From an uncultured Oscillospiraceae bacterium (GTDB taxonomy: Bacteria; Bacillota; Clostridia; Oscillospirales; Acutalibacteraceae), in the NCBI GenBank assembly GCA_910588415.1, contig CAJUPK010000088.1:1-10182 (forward strand): a stretch of DNA of 10,182 nucleotides, read 5' to 3'. The stretch's first letter is position 1. The number at the start of each line of letters is the position of its first letter. Below the pieces are notes generated by a model. That model made no database searches. It was not told the DNA's origin and saw nothing but the letters and a program-made list of their open reading frames with translations. Shown piece by piece: positions 1 through 6,278 of the stretch. Both the position numbers and the translations under genes were made by a program.

Positions 1-3
1 ACC

Positions 4-47
4 TTGGGGCTTTGCCCCAAACCCTACCAGGGGCCTAACGCCCCTGG
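4..47. repeat. Twin GC-rich palindromes (REP-like intergenic repeat)
   Basis: Two perfect hairpins lie seven bases apart. The first is TTGGGGC-TTT-GCCCCAA (4-20). The second is CCAGGGGC-CTAAC-GCCCCTGG (27-47). Neither is followed by a T run on either strand, so they do not look like classical intrinsic terminators, although they sit about 50 bases past the xylB stop and could still slow transcription. Their paired layout resembles dispersed palindromic intergenic repeats common in GC-rich clostridia. That is inference, because only one copy is visible here and the window edge may truncate the unit. Confidence 0.55.
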
Positions 48-95
48 ACCGCGCACAAAGCATAGGATTCAAGAGCGAAATACGGCCGCTGGCTG

Positions 96-1625
96 TTACA
101 GCTGCAGGCTGGCTAATTGCTGGAAGTTCTCCCGCAGGGCTGGGTACAGGCTGCGGTATACCCCATAGACCTTTTCATATTTCCCCACGTTCTCCGGGAT
201 GGGCTGCTGAGGCGGATTGACCTTCACCAGCTGCTCGCAGGCCGCCTGGACAGAGGGGTACAGCCCCGCGCCCACGGCTGCCAAAATAGCCGCGCCCAGG
301 GCCGGACCCTCTTTGGACTGGACGGTTTGGACCGGGCGGTTATACACATCCGCCAGCATCTGCCGCCACAGCAGGGAGGTGCCGCCCCCGCCGCAGGCCA
401 GCATCTGCTGGGGGTCCACGCCCATCTGCCTCAGTACTTCCAGGCTGTCCCGCTGGGAGTAGACCACGCCCTCCATCACAGCCCGCAGCAGGTCGCTGCG
501 CAGGTGCATGGCGGAAAGGCCAAAGAACACCCCCCGGCAGTCTGGGTCCAGGTGGGGGGTGCGCTCGCCCATAAGATAGGGCAGGTACAGCAGCTTGTTG
601 CATCCAATGGGGGACTGCTCGGCCTGTCTGTCCAGCAGCAGGTAGGGGTCTATGCAGAGCCCCTGGGCTGAGATGATCTCGCTGTAGCAGAAGTTGTCCC
701 GGAACCACTTCAGGGACAGGCCCGCCCCCTGGGTGACGCCCATCACATGCCAGGCCCCGGGCACCGCGCAGCAGAAGGTATGGACCCGGCCCTTGGGGTC
801 AATGGCAAGCTGGTCTGTATGGGCAAACACCACGCCGGAGGTGCCCAGGGTGGTGAAGGCCCGGCCATCCTGAACCACCCCGGTGCCCACGGCAGCGGCA
901 GCGTTGTCCCCAGCGCCGCCCACCACCGGGGTGCCGGGCCGCAGTCCGGTGAGCTGGGCGGCCTGGCTGTGGACCACGCCCGTCACCTCCGGCGACTCAT
1001 AGACCCTGGCCAGCAGGGCTGGGTCGATGTCCAGCTTTTCCAGGACCTCCTGGCTCCAGCAGCGGTGGGGCACATCCAGAAACTGCATACCGGAGGCATC
1101 GGAGACCTCGGTGGCAAAATCGCCGGTAAGCATGTAGCGCACATAGTCCTTGGGCAGCAAAATATGGGCGCACTCCCGGTAGATCTCCGGCTCGTGGTCC
1201 CGCACCCACAAGAGCTTGGCGGCGGTAAAACCTGTCAGCGCCGGGTTGGCGGTAATCTCAATCAGCCGCTGGGCCCCCACTTTTTCGGTGATGTCCCCGC
1301 ACTGCCTGCCGCTGCGCTGGTCGCACCAGATGATGGAGCGCCGGAGTACCCGGCCATTTTTGTCCAGCATCACCAGGCCGTGCATCTGGCCGGAAAGGCC
1401 CAGGCCCTTCACGTCCTGGGGGTCCACGCCGCTTTTCTCCAGCACAGCCCGGCAGGTGTGGGCGGCGGCCTGCCACCAGTCCTCCGGGTCCTGTTCGGCC
1501 CAGCCGTTCTGGGGCTGGTACAGGGGATATTCCTCTGCGGCGCTGGCGATGACGCTGCCGTCCCTGTCAAAGAGCACGGTTTTTGTGCCGCTGGTGCCCA
1601 GGTCTATGCCGATGATATACTCCAT
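96..1625 (-). CDS. xylB: Xylulokinase (FGGY carbohydrate kinase family)
   Basis: This 509-residue cytoplasmic kinase is predicted to phosphorylate D-xylulose with ATP to D-xylulose 5-phosphate, which enters the pentose phosphate pathway. The N-terminal FGGY domain opens with the phosphate-binding motif DLGTSGTK (residues 8-15). SGQMHG (78-83) is the sugar-contacting Met-His motif typical of xylulokinases. The segment GGAGDNAAAA carries the likely catalytic base Asp240. The C-terminal ATPase domain has GERTPHLDPD (353-362) and CGGGGTS (411-417). Length is normal for XylB. The ATG at 1625 is preceded by AAGGAG at good spacing. The gene stands alone on its strand: no xylose isomerase or sugar transporter is in the window, and the divergent neighbour is a GlpA-like operon. 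Glycerol kinase was considered because of that neighbour, but the Met-His and GERTPHL motifs favour XylB. Another ketopentose as substrate is possible. Confidence 0.92.
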   Translation of the reverse strand: MEYIIGIDLGTSGTKTVLFDRDGSVIASAAEEYPLYQPQNGWAEQDPEDWWQAAAHTCRAVLEKSGVDPQDVKGLGLSGQMHGLVMLDKNGRVLRRSIIWCDQRSGRQCGDITEKVGAQRLIEITANPALTGFTAAKLLWVRDHEPEIYRECAHILLPKDYVRYMLTGDFATEVSDASGMQFLDVPHRCWSQEVLEKLDIDPALLARVYESPEVTGVVHSQAAQLTGLRPGTPVVGGAGDNAAAAVGTGVVQDGRAFTTLGTSGVVFAHTDQLAIDPKGRVHTFCCAVPGAWHVMGVTQGAGLSLKWFRDNFCYSEIISAQGLCIDPYLLLDRQAEQSPIGCNKLLYLPYLMGERTPHLDPDCRGVFFGLSAMHLRSDLLRAVMEGVVYSQRDSLEVLRQMGVDPQQMLACGGGGTSLLWRQMLADVYNRPVQTVQSKEGPALGAAILAAVGAGLYPSVQAACEQLVKVNPPQQPIPENVGKYEKVYGVYRSLYPALRENFQQLASLQL

Positions 1626-1664
1626 AGTTGTCTCTCCTTATAATAAATGAATGTGAGTACCCTT

Positions 1665-1693
1665 ATTTTCCACCTTTTTTCTGTTTATGTCAA
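1665..1693 (-). promoter_or_regulatory. Candidate sigma-A promoter of xylB
   Basis: On the minus strand a perfect -35 box TTGACA (1693-1688) is followed after exactly 17 bases by GAAAAT (1670-1665), which matches four of six -10 consensus bases. The implied start lies roughly 30-35 bases upstream of the xylB ATG and just ahead of its ribosome binding site. The weak -10 suggests an activator or only moderate strength. This is inferred from sequence pattern only. Confidence 0.5.
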
Positions 1694-1810
1694 GCTATAC
1701 TTTTTGAGAGCAAAGGGAAAAGTTTTGTTCTTAGTCCGCCAATTCTCCAAAGCGATGGCTTTAAAAATAGCACACGAGTGGACTATATTTTCCCATTGTG
1801 TACTTGGGGC

Positions 1811-1839
1811 TTGCGCGGAAAACCGCTTTGTGCTATATT
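1811..1839 (+). promoter_or_regulatory. Candidate extended -10 promoter of the GlpA-like operon
   Basis: TTGCGC (1811-1816) and TATATT (1834-1839) are separated by 17 bases. The -10 is preceded by TGC, giving an extended -10 (TGnTATATT) that can compensate for the poor -35. It lies about 50 bases upstream of the ATG at 1892. A second, weaker candidate is TTAAAA (1761-1766) with TATATT (1784-1789), also 17 bases apart. The region is visibly AT-richer than the flanking genes. Confidence 0.5.
1815..1826. promoter_or_regulatory. Possible operator dyad inside the promoter spacer
   Basis: The perfect dyad GCGG-AAAA-CCGC lies between the -35 and -10 boxes of the rightward promoter, a typical place for a repressor to block RNA polymerase. 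The arms are only four bases long, so a chance dyad is a real alternative. No regulator gene is in the window. Confidence 0.25.
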
Positions 1840-1876
1840 AGGAATAGGGAAATGGAGCTGTCCGCTTCTTATAGGA

Positions 1877-1882
1877 AAGGAG
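1877..1882 (+). promoter_or_regulatory. Ribosome binding site that sets the GlpA-like start
   Basis: AAGGAG ends nine bases before the ATG at 1892. The reading frame stays open upstream to 1628, but that extension crosses AT-rich promoter sequence and gives no recognisable protein. The start at 1892 puts the FAD-binding glycine motif at residues 10-15, as expected. Confidence 0.8.
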
Positions 1883-1891
1883 ACTGACCAT

Positions 1892-3337
1892 ATGACAGGA
1901 TATGACGCGGTCATTATTGGCGCGGGGGTGACAGGCTGTGCCATTGCCCGGGAGCTTTCCCGGCGCGTGGGCCGCTTTTTGGTATTGGAAAAGTGTCTGG
2001 ATGTGTGCGAGGGCACCAGCAAGGCCAACTCGGCCATTGTCCACGCTGGATTTGACGCGGAGCCGGGCACCCTGAAGGCCCGGATGAACCTGCGGGGCAA
2101 CGCCATGATGGACCAGGTAGCCCAAGAGCTGGACGTGCCTTTCCGGCGGGTGGGAGCCCTGGTGGTGTGCCTGCGGGAGGAGGAGCTGCCAAAGCTGCGG
2201 GCCCTCTATGAGCGGGGCCTGGAAAACGGCGTGGAGGGCCTGTCTCTGCTTACCGGGGAGGAGGCGCGCCAGATGGAGCCCCACCTGACCGGGGCTGTGT
2301 GCGGCGCCCTGTGGGCCAGGACCTCGGGCATTGTGTGCCCCTTTGAGCTGACCCTGGGCCTGGCGGAGAACGCGGCCCGCAATGGGGTGGAGTTCCGGTT
2401 TGACACAGAGGTCACTGGGCTGGCGGCTTTGGAAGACGGGGGCTGGGTTTTGGAGACCAGCAGAGGGCCTGTGCAGGCCCGGGCGGTGGTCAACGCCGCC
2501 GGGGTCTATGCCGCGGACCTGCACAACCAGGTCTGCGGGGACCCGCTGCGCATCACCCCCCGCAAAGGGGAGTACTGCCTGCTGGACCGCACCGCCGGGG
2601 GCCATGTGGGCCGGACCATCTTCCAGCTGCCGGGGGCCATGGGCAAGGGCGTGCTGGTGACCCCCACGGTACACGGCAATCTGCTGCTGGGTCCTACCGC
2701 CGCCGATGGGGAGGACCTGGCGGAGACCGCCACCACTGCCAGCGGCTTGGCCGAGGTGGCGGAAAAAGCCGCCTGGGGGGTGGAGGACGTTCCCATGCGG
2801 CAGGTGATCACCTCCTTTATGGGCCTGCGGGCCCACGAGGCAGGGGACGACTTTGTGCTGGCAGAGAGCGCCCCTGGCTTTTTTGACGCGGCGGGGATCG
2901 AATCCCCGGGCCTGTCCAGCGCCCCGGCTATTGGGGTACACATGGCGGGCCTGGTGGCGGAGAAGCTGGGCCTGGAAGAGAACAAAGACTTCTGCCCCAT
3001 CCGCAAAGGCGTGCCCAAGATTGCGGACCTGCCTTTGGAGGAGCGGGCGGAGAAGATACGGGAGAATCCCCTGTACGGCAGCATTATCTGCCGGTGCGAG
3101 GAGGTCTCGGAGGGGGAGATTTTGGACGCCATTCACAGCACCTTGGGGGCCAAAACCCTGGACGGAGTGAAGCGCCGCACCCGGGCCGGCATGGGCCGGT
3201 GCCAAAGCGGCTTCTGCTCGCCCCGGGTAATGGAGCTTATCGCCCGGGAGCTGGGCCAGCAGCTGGACGATGTGCGGAAAAGCGGGAAGACTTCCCAAAT
3301 CGTGCTGGAGAAAACCAGAGGGGAGGGGCAAGTATGA
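1892..3337 (+). CDS. GlpA-like FAD-dependent dehydrogenase with C-terminal [2Fe-2S] domain
   Basis: This 481-residue protein has an N-terminal DAO-type FAD domain with GAGVTG at 10-15, the expected acidic residue after the second strand (E33) and the segment SAIVHAGF (47-54). A C-terminal BFD-like [2Fe-2S] domain carries C400-x-C402 and C437-x4-C442 (CRCEEVSEGEI, then GRCQSGFC). The same architecture occurs in GlpA, the catalytic subunit of anaerobic glycerol-3-phosphate dehydrogenase, and in related dehydrogenases of clostridia and Thermotoga. The likely reaction is oxidation of sn-glycerol 3-phosphate to dihydroxyacetone phosphate, with electrons passing through FAD and the cluster to the next subunit. 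A 2-hydroxyacid such as 2-hydroxyglutarate is an alternative substrate, because the DAO family is broad. It is the first gene of a four-gene operon, and its stop overlaps the next start as ATGA (3334-3337). No membrane segment is seen. Confidence 0.85.
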   Translation: MTGYDAVIIGAGVTGCAIARELSRRVGRFLVLEKCLDVCEGTSKANSAIVHAGFDAEPGTLKARMNLRGNAMMDQVAQELDVPFRRVGALVVCLREEELPKLRALYERGLENGVEGLSLLTGEEARQMEPHLTGAVCGALWARTSGIVCPFELTLGLAENAARNGVEFRFDTEVTGLAALEDGGWVLETSRGPVQARAVVNAAGVYAADLHNQVCGDPLRITPRKGEYCLLDRTAGGHVGRTIFQLPGAMGKGVLVTPTVHGNLLLGPTAADGEDLAETATTASGLAEVAEKAAWGVEDVPMRQVITSFMGLRAHEAGDDFVLAESAPGFFDAAGIESPGLSSAPAIGVHMAGLVAEKLGLEENKDFCPIRKGVPKIADLPLEERAEKIRENPLYGSIICRCEEVSEGEILDAIHSTLGAKTLDGVKRRTRAGMGRCQSGFCSPRVMELIARELGQQLDDVRKSGKTSQIVLEKTRGEGQV

Positions 3338-4617
3338 ACCAGTCGTATGACCTGGTGGTGATTGGCGGCGGCCCCGCCGGGCTGGCGGCAGCCATTGCCG
3401 CCCGGGAGGCCGGGCTGGCGGATATCCTGATTTTGGAGCGGGAGAAGGAGCTGGGAGGCATTTTGAACCAGTGCATCCACAACGGCTTTGGCCTGCACAC
3501 CTTTAAAGAGGAACTGACCGGGCCGGAGTATGCCGCCCGGTACATAGAGAGGGCCAGGGCCCTGGACATCCCCTGCCGGCTGAGCGCCACGGTGGTGGAC
3601 CTGCAGCGGGAGGCGGAGGGTCTGGCGGTTACTGCGGTCTCCCGGCAGGAGGGCCTGTCGGTCATCAAAGCCCGGACTGTGATTTTGGCCATGGGCTGCC
3701 GGGAACGGCCCCGGGGGGCCTTGAACATCCCTGGCACCCGGCCTGCAGGGGTCTTTTCCGCGGGCACGGCCCAGCGGCTTGTGAACCTGGAGGGCTGGCT
3801 GCCCGGTAAGCGGGTGGTGATTTTGGGCAGCGGGGATATTGGGCTGATCATGGCCCGGCGCATGACCCTGGAGGGGGCCAAGGTGCTCTGCGTGGCGGAG
3901 TTGATGCCCTACTCCGGGGGACTGAAGCGGAACATCGTCCAGTGCCTGCAGGACTATGATATTCCCCTGAAGCTGAGCCACACCGTGGTGGACATCCAGG
4001 GCAGGGAGCGGGTGGAGGGAGTTACCCTGGCCCGAGTGGGAGAGGACCTGAAGCCCATCCCCGGCACGGAGGAGACCTTTGCCTGCGATACGCTGCTGCT
4101 TTCCGTGGGCCTGCTGCCAGAGAACGAGCTGTCTAAAGCAGTGGGGGTGGAACTGTCTCCGGTGACCGGAGGGCCAAAGGTGAACGAGAGCCTGGAGACT
4201 GGCGTGCCCGGGGTGTTTGCCTGCGGCAATGTGCTGCATGTCCACGACCTGGTGGACTATGTGTCCGAGGAGGCGGCAGAGGCTGGGCGCCGGGCGGCGG
4301 ACTATGTGCTGGCCGGGGGACAGAGGACTTCCCAGGGGGAGATTCCCTTGACGCCCGCTGGGGCCGTGCGCTATACAGTGCCCTGTGCGGTGGATCCCAG
4401 CCGCATGGCCGGGGACCTGCTGGTGCGGTTCCGGGTGGGGCGCAACCTGCGCCGGGCGGTGGTTACAGCCCGGGCCGGAGACCGGGTGCTGCTGCGCCGC
4501 CCCCGGCCTGTGATGGCCCCTGGCGAGATGGAGCAGATCACCCTGAAAAAAGACTGGCTTACAGGCGGGGAGAGGGAGATTGTCATAGAGGCCAGGGAAG
4601 AAAAGGAGGAGGCATAA
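3334..4617 (+). CDS. GlpB-like FAD/NAD(P)-dependent oxidoreductase subunit
   Basis: This 427-residue two-dinucleotide-fold flavoprotein has the FAD motif GGGPAG at 11-16 and a central NAD(P) motif GSGDIG at 165-170. The family segment AMGCRERPRG spans 119-128, and FACGNVLHVHDLVD (295-308) is the second FAD contact. It lacks the CxxC of thioredoxin or glutathione reductases and resembles the alpha-type subunits of opine oxidase and hydrogen cyanide synthase, and the partner oxidoreductase of GlpA-like clusters. It probably takes electrons from the upstream subunit and passes them to NAD or another carrier. The start ATG at 3334 overlaps the upstream stop by four bases, so translation is coupled, with GGGAGGGG ahead of it. 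Use of NAD(H) is inferred from the fold. The name GlpB is positional; its sequence is closer to the soluble family than to E. coli GlpB. Confidence 0.82.
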   Translation: MNQSYDLVVIGGGPAGLAAAIAAREAGLADILILEREKELGGILNQCIHNGFGLHTFKEELTGPEYAARYIERARALDIPCRLSATVVDLQREAEGLAVTAVSRQEGLSVIKARTVILAMGCRERPRGALNIPGTRPAGVFSAGTAQRLVNLEGWLPGKRVVILGSGDIGLIMARRMTLEGAKVLCVAELMPYSGGLKRNIVQCLQDYDIPLKLSHTVVDIQGRERVEGVTLARVGEDLKPIPGTEETFACDTLLLSVGLLPENELSKAVGVELSPVTGGPKVNESLETGVPGVFACGNVLHVHDLVDYVSEEAAEAGRRAADYVLAGGQRTSQGEIPLTPAGAVRYTVPCAVDPSRMAGDLLVRFRVGRNLRRAVVTARAGDRVLLRRPRPVMAPGEMEQITLKKDWLTGGEREIVIEAREEKEEA

Positions 4618-4620
4618 AAC

Positions 4621-4995
4621 ATGGCTGTAAGAGAACTGACCTGCATCAGCTGCCCCCTGGGCTGCCCGCTTCAAGTAGAGGTGGACGGGCAGGGCGCAGT
4701 GGTGGCCGTGACCGGGAATACCTGCCGGCGGGGCGAGGACTATGGCCGCAGAGAGGTCACCGCGCCGATGCGCACCATCACCTCCACCGTGCGGGTGGAG
4801 GGCGGCACAGGGCCAGTGGTCTCTGTGCGCACCAAGGGCGAAGTGCCCAAGGGGAAGATTTCCGCGGTGATGGAGGCCATCCGCCAGACCCGGGTGCAGG
4901 CCCCGGTGCGGCTGGGGGACCTGCTGGCCGAGGACATTGCGGGCACCGGGGTGGGGCTGATGGCCACCCGGACTGTGGAAAGGCGGGAGGAGTAG
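4621..4995 (+). CDS. DUF1667 family four-cysteine protein, probable small subunit of the oxidoreductase
   Basis: This 124-residue protein begins with CISCPLGC (C8, C11, C15) followed by a fourth cysteine at C35 in NTCRRG, a likely metal or iron-sulfur site. Motifs such as PMRTITSTVRVEG and the later KGEVPKGKISAVMEAI match the DUF1667 family, which is known to sit beside, or be fused to, GlpA/GlpB-like oxidoreductases. Its biochemical role is not established. The context suggests an electron-transfer or assembly subunit of the same complex. The ATG is three bases after the upstream stop, and the ribosome binding site lies inside the end of that gene (GGAGG at 4608-4612). No signal peptide or membrane segment is seen. 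Confidence 0.85.
   Translation: MAVRELTCISCPLGCPLQVEVDGQGAVVAVTGNTCRRGEDYGRREVTAPMRTITSTVRVEGGTGPVVSVRTKGEVPKGKISAVMEAIRQTRVQAPVRLGDLLAEDIAGTGVGLMATRTVERREE
4985..4992 (+). promoter_or_regulatory. Ribosome binding site of the HAD gene
   Basis: GGGAGGAG overlaps the last codons of the DUF1667 gene. Spacing from GGAGG to the GTG at 4997 is six bases. An in-frame ATG at 5003 would be twelve bases away, so GTG is preferred. Confidence 0.6.
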
Positions 4996-4996
4996 C

Positions 4997-5716
4997 GTGG
5001 GAATGGAAGGGATTACCGCTGTGCTGTTCGACCTGGACGGCACGCTGCTGCCCATGAGCACCGAGGAATTTACAGGGGCCTATTTCCGGCTGCTGGCCCA
5101 GAAGGCCGCGCCCTATGGCTATGAGCCAAAGACTTTGGTGGACGCGGTGTGGAAGGGCACCAAGGCCATGGTGGAAAACGATGGCTCTATGGAAAACGAC
5201 GCCCGGTTTTGGCAGGCCTTTGCCTGGGAGCTGGGGGAGGATATCCGGAAGCTGCGCCCCGTGTTCGACCAGTTTTACGCCCAGGAATTTCACGGGGCCA
5301 AAGCCGCCACCCAGGCGAATCCCCTGGCGAAAGAGGCGGTGGAGGGTCTGAAGGCCAGGGGGTATGAGGTGGTTCTGGCCACAAACCCGCTGTTTCCCGC
5401 CGTGGGGGTTGCCACCCGGCTGAGCTGGATTGGCCTGGAGCCAGGGGACTTCCAGCTGGTGACCAGCTATGAGAACTGCTCTTACTGCAAGCCCAATCCG
5501 GCCTATTTCTCCCAGGTGCTGGAGCGGCTGGGAAAGAGGGCGGAGGAGTGTCTGATGGTGGGCAACGATGTGCGGGAGGACGGCCTGGCCGCCCGGCAGG
5601 CAGGGCTTTCCGTATATCTTATCACCGACTGCCTGGAGAACGCTGGCGGGGCGGAGGCTTCCGGCTTTGCCCAGGGAAGCTTTCCGGAGTTTATGGAGTG
5701 GGCCGGGCTGGCGTGA
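4997..5716 (+). CDS. HAD superfamily hydrolase (probable small-molecule phosphatase)
   Basis: This 239-residue cytoplasmic HAD protein has all four motifs. Motif I is FDLDGT with nucleophile D12 and acid/base D14. Motif II is T129 in LATNP. Motif III is K165 in CKPNP. Motif IV is GNDVREDG with D191 and D195 for magnesium. A helical cap insert after motif I (about residues 18-105) indicates a C1-type cap, as in phosphoglycolate phosphatase and beta-phosphoglucomutase relatives. The substrate cannot be read from the sequence. It starts one base after the DUF1667 stop, so it belongs to the operon and may dephosphorylate a product, by-product or inhibitor of the pathway. GTG at 4997 is the chosen start, with ATG at 5003 as the alternative. 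No convincing terminator follows; a MITE-like element begins 34 bases downstream. Confidence 0.85.
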   Translation: MGMEGITAVLFDLDGTLLPMSTEEFTGAYFRLLAQKAAPYGYEPKTLVDAVWKGTKAMVENDGSMENDARFWQAFAWELGEDIRKLRPVFDQFYAQEFHGAKAATQANPLAKEAVEGLKARGYEVVLATNPLFPAVGVATRLSWIGLEPGDFQLVTSYENCSYCKPNPAYFSQVLERLGKRAEECLMVGNDVREDGLAARQAGLSVYLITDCLENAGGAEASGFAQGSFPEFMEWAGLA

Positions 5717-5750
5717 AAGGCGGCCTGAGAAAGTTTCTCTGCTCTGTTTA

Positions 5751-5883
5751 GAGTCTGTTTGAAAACCGGAGAAATGCTGGATTTTTGGCTAGAAATGAGG
5801 GATTTCAAGGAAAGAAACCGGGATCACCGAAAGCTCCATTTCTGGTCAAAACAGACAGTATTTCGGAGTTTTAAAACAGACTC
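5751..5883. mobile_element. MITE-like inverted-repeat element, 133 bp, TA flanked
   Basis: The ends are near-perfect 16-base inverted repeats. The left end is GAGTCTGTTTGAAAAC (5751-5766), and the right end read on the opposite strand is GAGTCTGTTTTAAAAC (5883-5868), with one mismatch. Both ends are flanked outside by TA (5749-5750 and 5884-5885), the target duplication expected of IS630/Tc1-mariner transposition. The interior is AT-richer than neighbouring genes, has no coding potential, and contains a nested copy of part of the arm (AAAACAGAC at 5848-5856 and 5873-5881). The size, lack of a transposase and structure fit a non-autonomous miniature element. Because the ends are complementary, transcripts would fold into a long hairpin, which might terminate the operon before trxA. 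Family assignment is inferred from the TA flanks and needs other genomic copies. Confidence 0.6.
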
Positions 5884-5902
5884 TAGCGTGTTTTCCTTTT
5901 CT

Positions 5903-5937
5903 TTGACCCAGTTTTGGGTATACTCCCATCATATAGA
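5903..5937 (+). promoter_or_regulatory. Candidate promoter region of trxAB
   Basis: The stretch between the MITE-like element and trxA contains a -35-like TTGACC (5903-5908) and two -10-like boxes, TATACT (5919-5924) and TATAGA (5932-5937). Neither pairs with TTGACC at ideal spacing: the gaps are 10 and 23 bases. CATCAT at 5927-5932 gives 18 bases but is a weak box. A promoter is very likely here because trxA is separated from the upstream operon, but the exact boxes are uncertain. Confidence 0.35.
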
Positions 5938-5966
5938 TGAAAATAAAAATTCAGGAGGTATTTGCT

Positions 5967-6278
5967 ATGTCTGTTCTGACCATTACCAAGGATAATTTTG
6001 AAGCGGAGGTTCTGAAGGCCGATGTGCCCGTGCTGGTGGACTTTTGGGCCGAGTGGTGCGGACCCTGCCGGATGTTCTCTCCCATTGTGGATGAGTTTGC
6101 CGAGGAGAACCAGGGCAAAGTCAAGGTGGGCAAGGCCAATGTGGACGAGCAGCCCGAGCTGGCCGGCCAGTTTGGCGTGATGAGTATTCCCACGGCCATT
6201 CTCTTTAAAAATGGACAGGTGGCCGCCACCTTGGTGGGCGTGCAGCCCAAGGAGAGCCTGGAGGAGCTGCTTGGCTGA
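5967..6278 (+). CDS. trxA: Thioredoxin
   Basis: This 103-residue cytoplasmic thioredoxin has the canonical redox site WCGPC (residues 30-34, C31 and C34), the preceding DFWAEW strand, the buried Asp25 and the cis-proline loop SIPT with Pro75. It reduces protein disulfides such as those of ribonucleotide reductase and peroxiredoxins, and is itself reduced by the downstream thioredoxin reductase. The ATG at 5967 has AGGAGG eight bases upstream. An upstream in-frame ATG at 5937 would add a lysine- and isoleucine-rich tail and lacks a ribosome binding site. The stop overlaps the trxB start by one base (TGATG), so the pair is translationally coupled. Length is standard. Confidence 0.97.
   Translation: MSVLTITKDNFEAEVLKADVPVLVDFWAEWCGPCRMFSPIVDEFAEENQGKVKVGKANVDEQPELAGQFGVMSIPTAILFKNGQVAATLVGVQPKESLEELLG

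Noticed and set aside
747..1643. Open frame on the plus strand opposite xylB
   Set aside because: It is antisense to a strongly supported xylulokinase and its product is Gly/His/Ala rich with no known motif.
1746..1766. Possible CcpA (cre) site around AAAGCGATGGCTTT
   Set aside because: Only the central AAAGCG part resembles the cre consensus and the right half does not fit the required spacing.
1628..1891. 88-codon N-terminal extension of the GlpA-like protein
   Set aside because: The extension crosses the AT-rich divergent promoter region, and the ATG at 1892 has a proper ribosome binding site and places the FAD motif correctly.
1838..3331. Long minus-strand open frame opposite the GlpA-like gene
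   Set aside because: It is an antisense shadow with no ribosome binding site and low-complexity composition. The plus-strand gene has clear FAD and Fe-S motifs.
3133..5061. Very long open frame on the minus strand opposite the GlpB-like and DUF1667 genes
   Set aside because: It lacks recognisable motifs, is Pro/His/Gln/Gly rich as expected for an antisense shadow of GC-rich codons, and overlaps three well-supported genes.
5717..5748. Possible terminator after the HAD gene (GAGAAAGTTTCTC)
   Set aside because: The arms are short, the loop is too small for a stable hairpin, and no T run follows directly.
5902..5908. CtsR-like heptad TTTGACC upstream of trxA
   Set aside because: CtsR sites need two heptads in tandem with a three-base spacer. 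The neighbouring heptads match at only three of seven positions.
5759..5995. Small open frame across the inverted-repeat element
   Set aside because: It spans both element and trxA leader, has no ribosome binding site and overlaps the trxA start in another frame.
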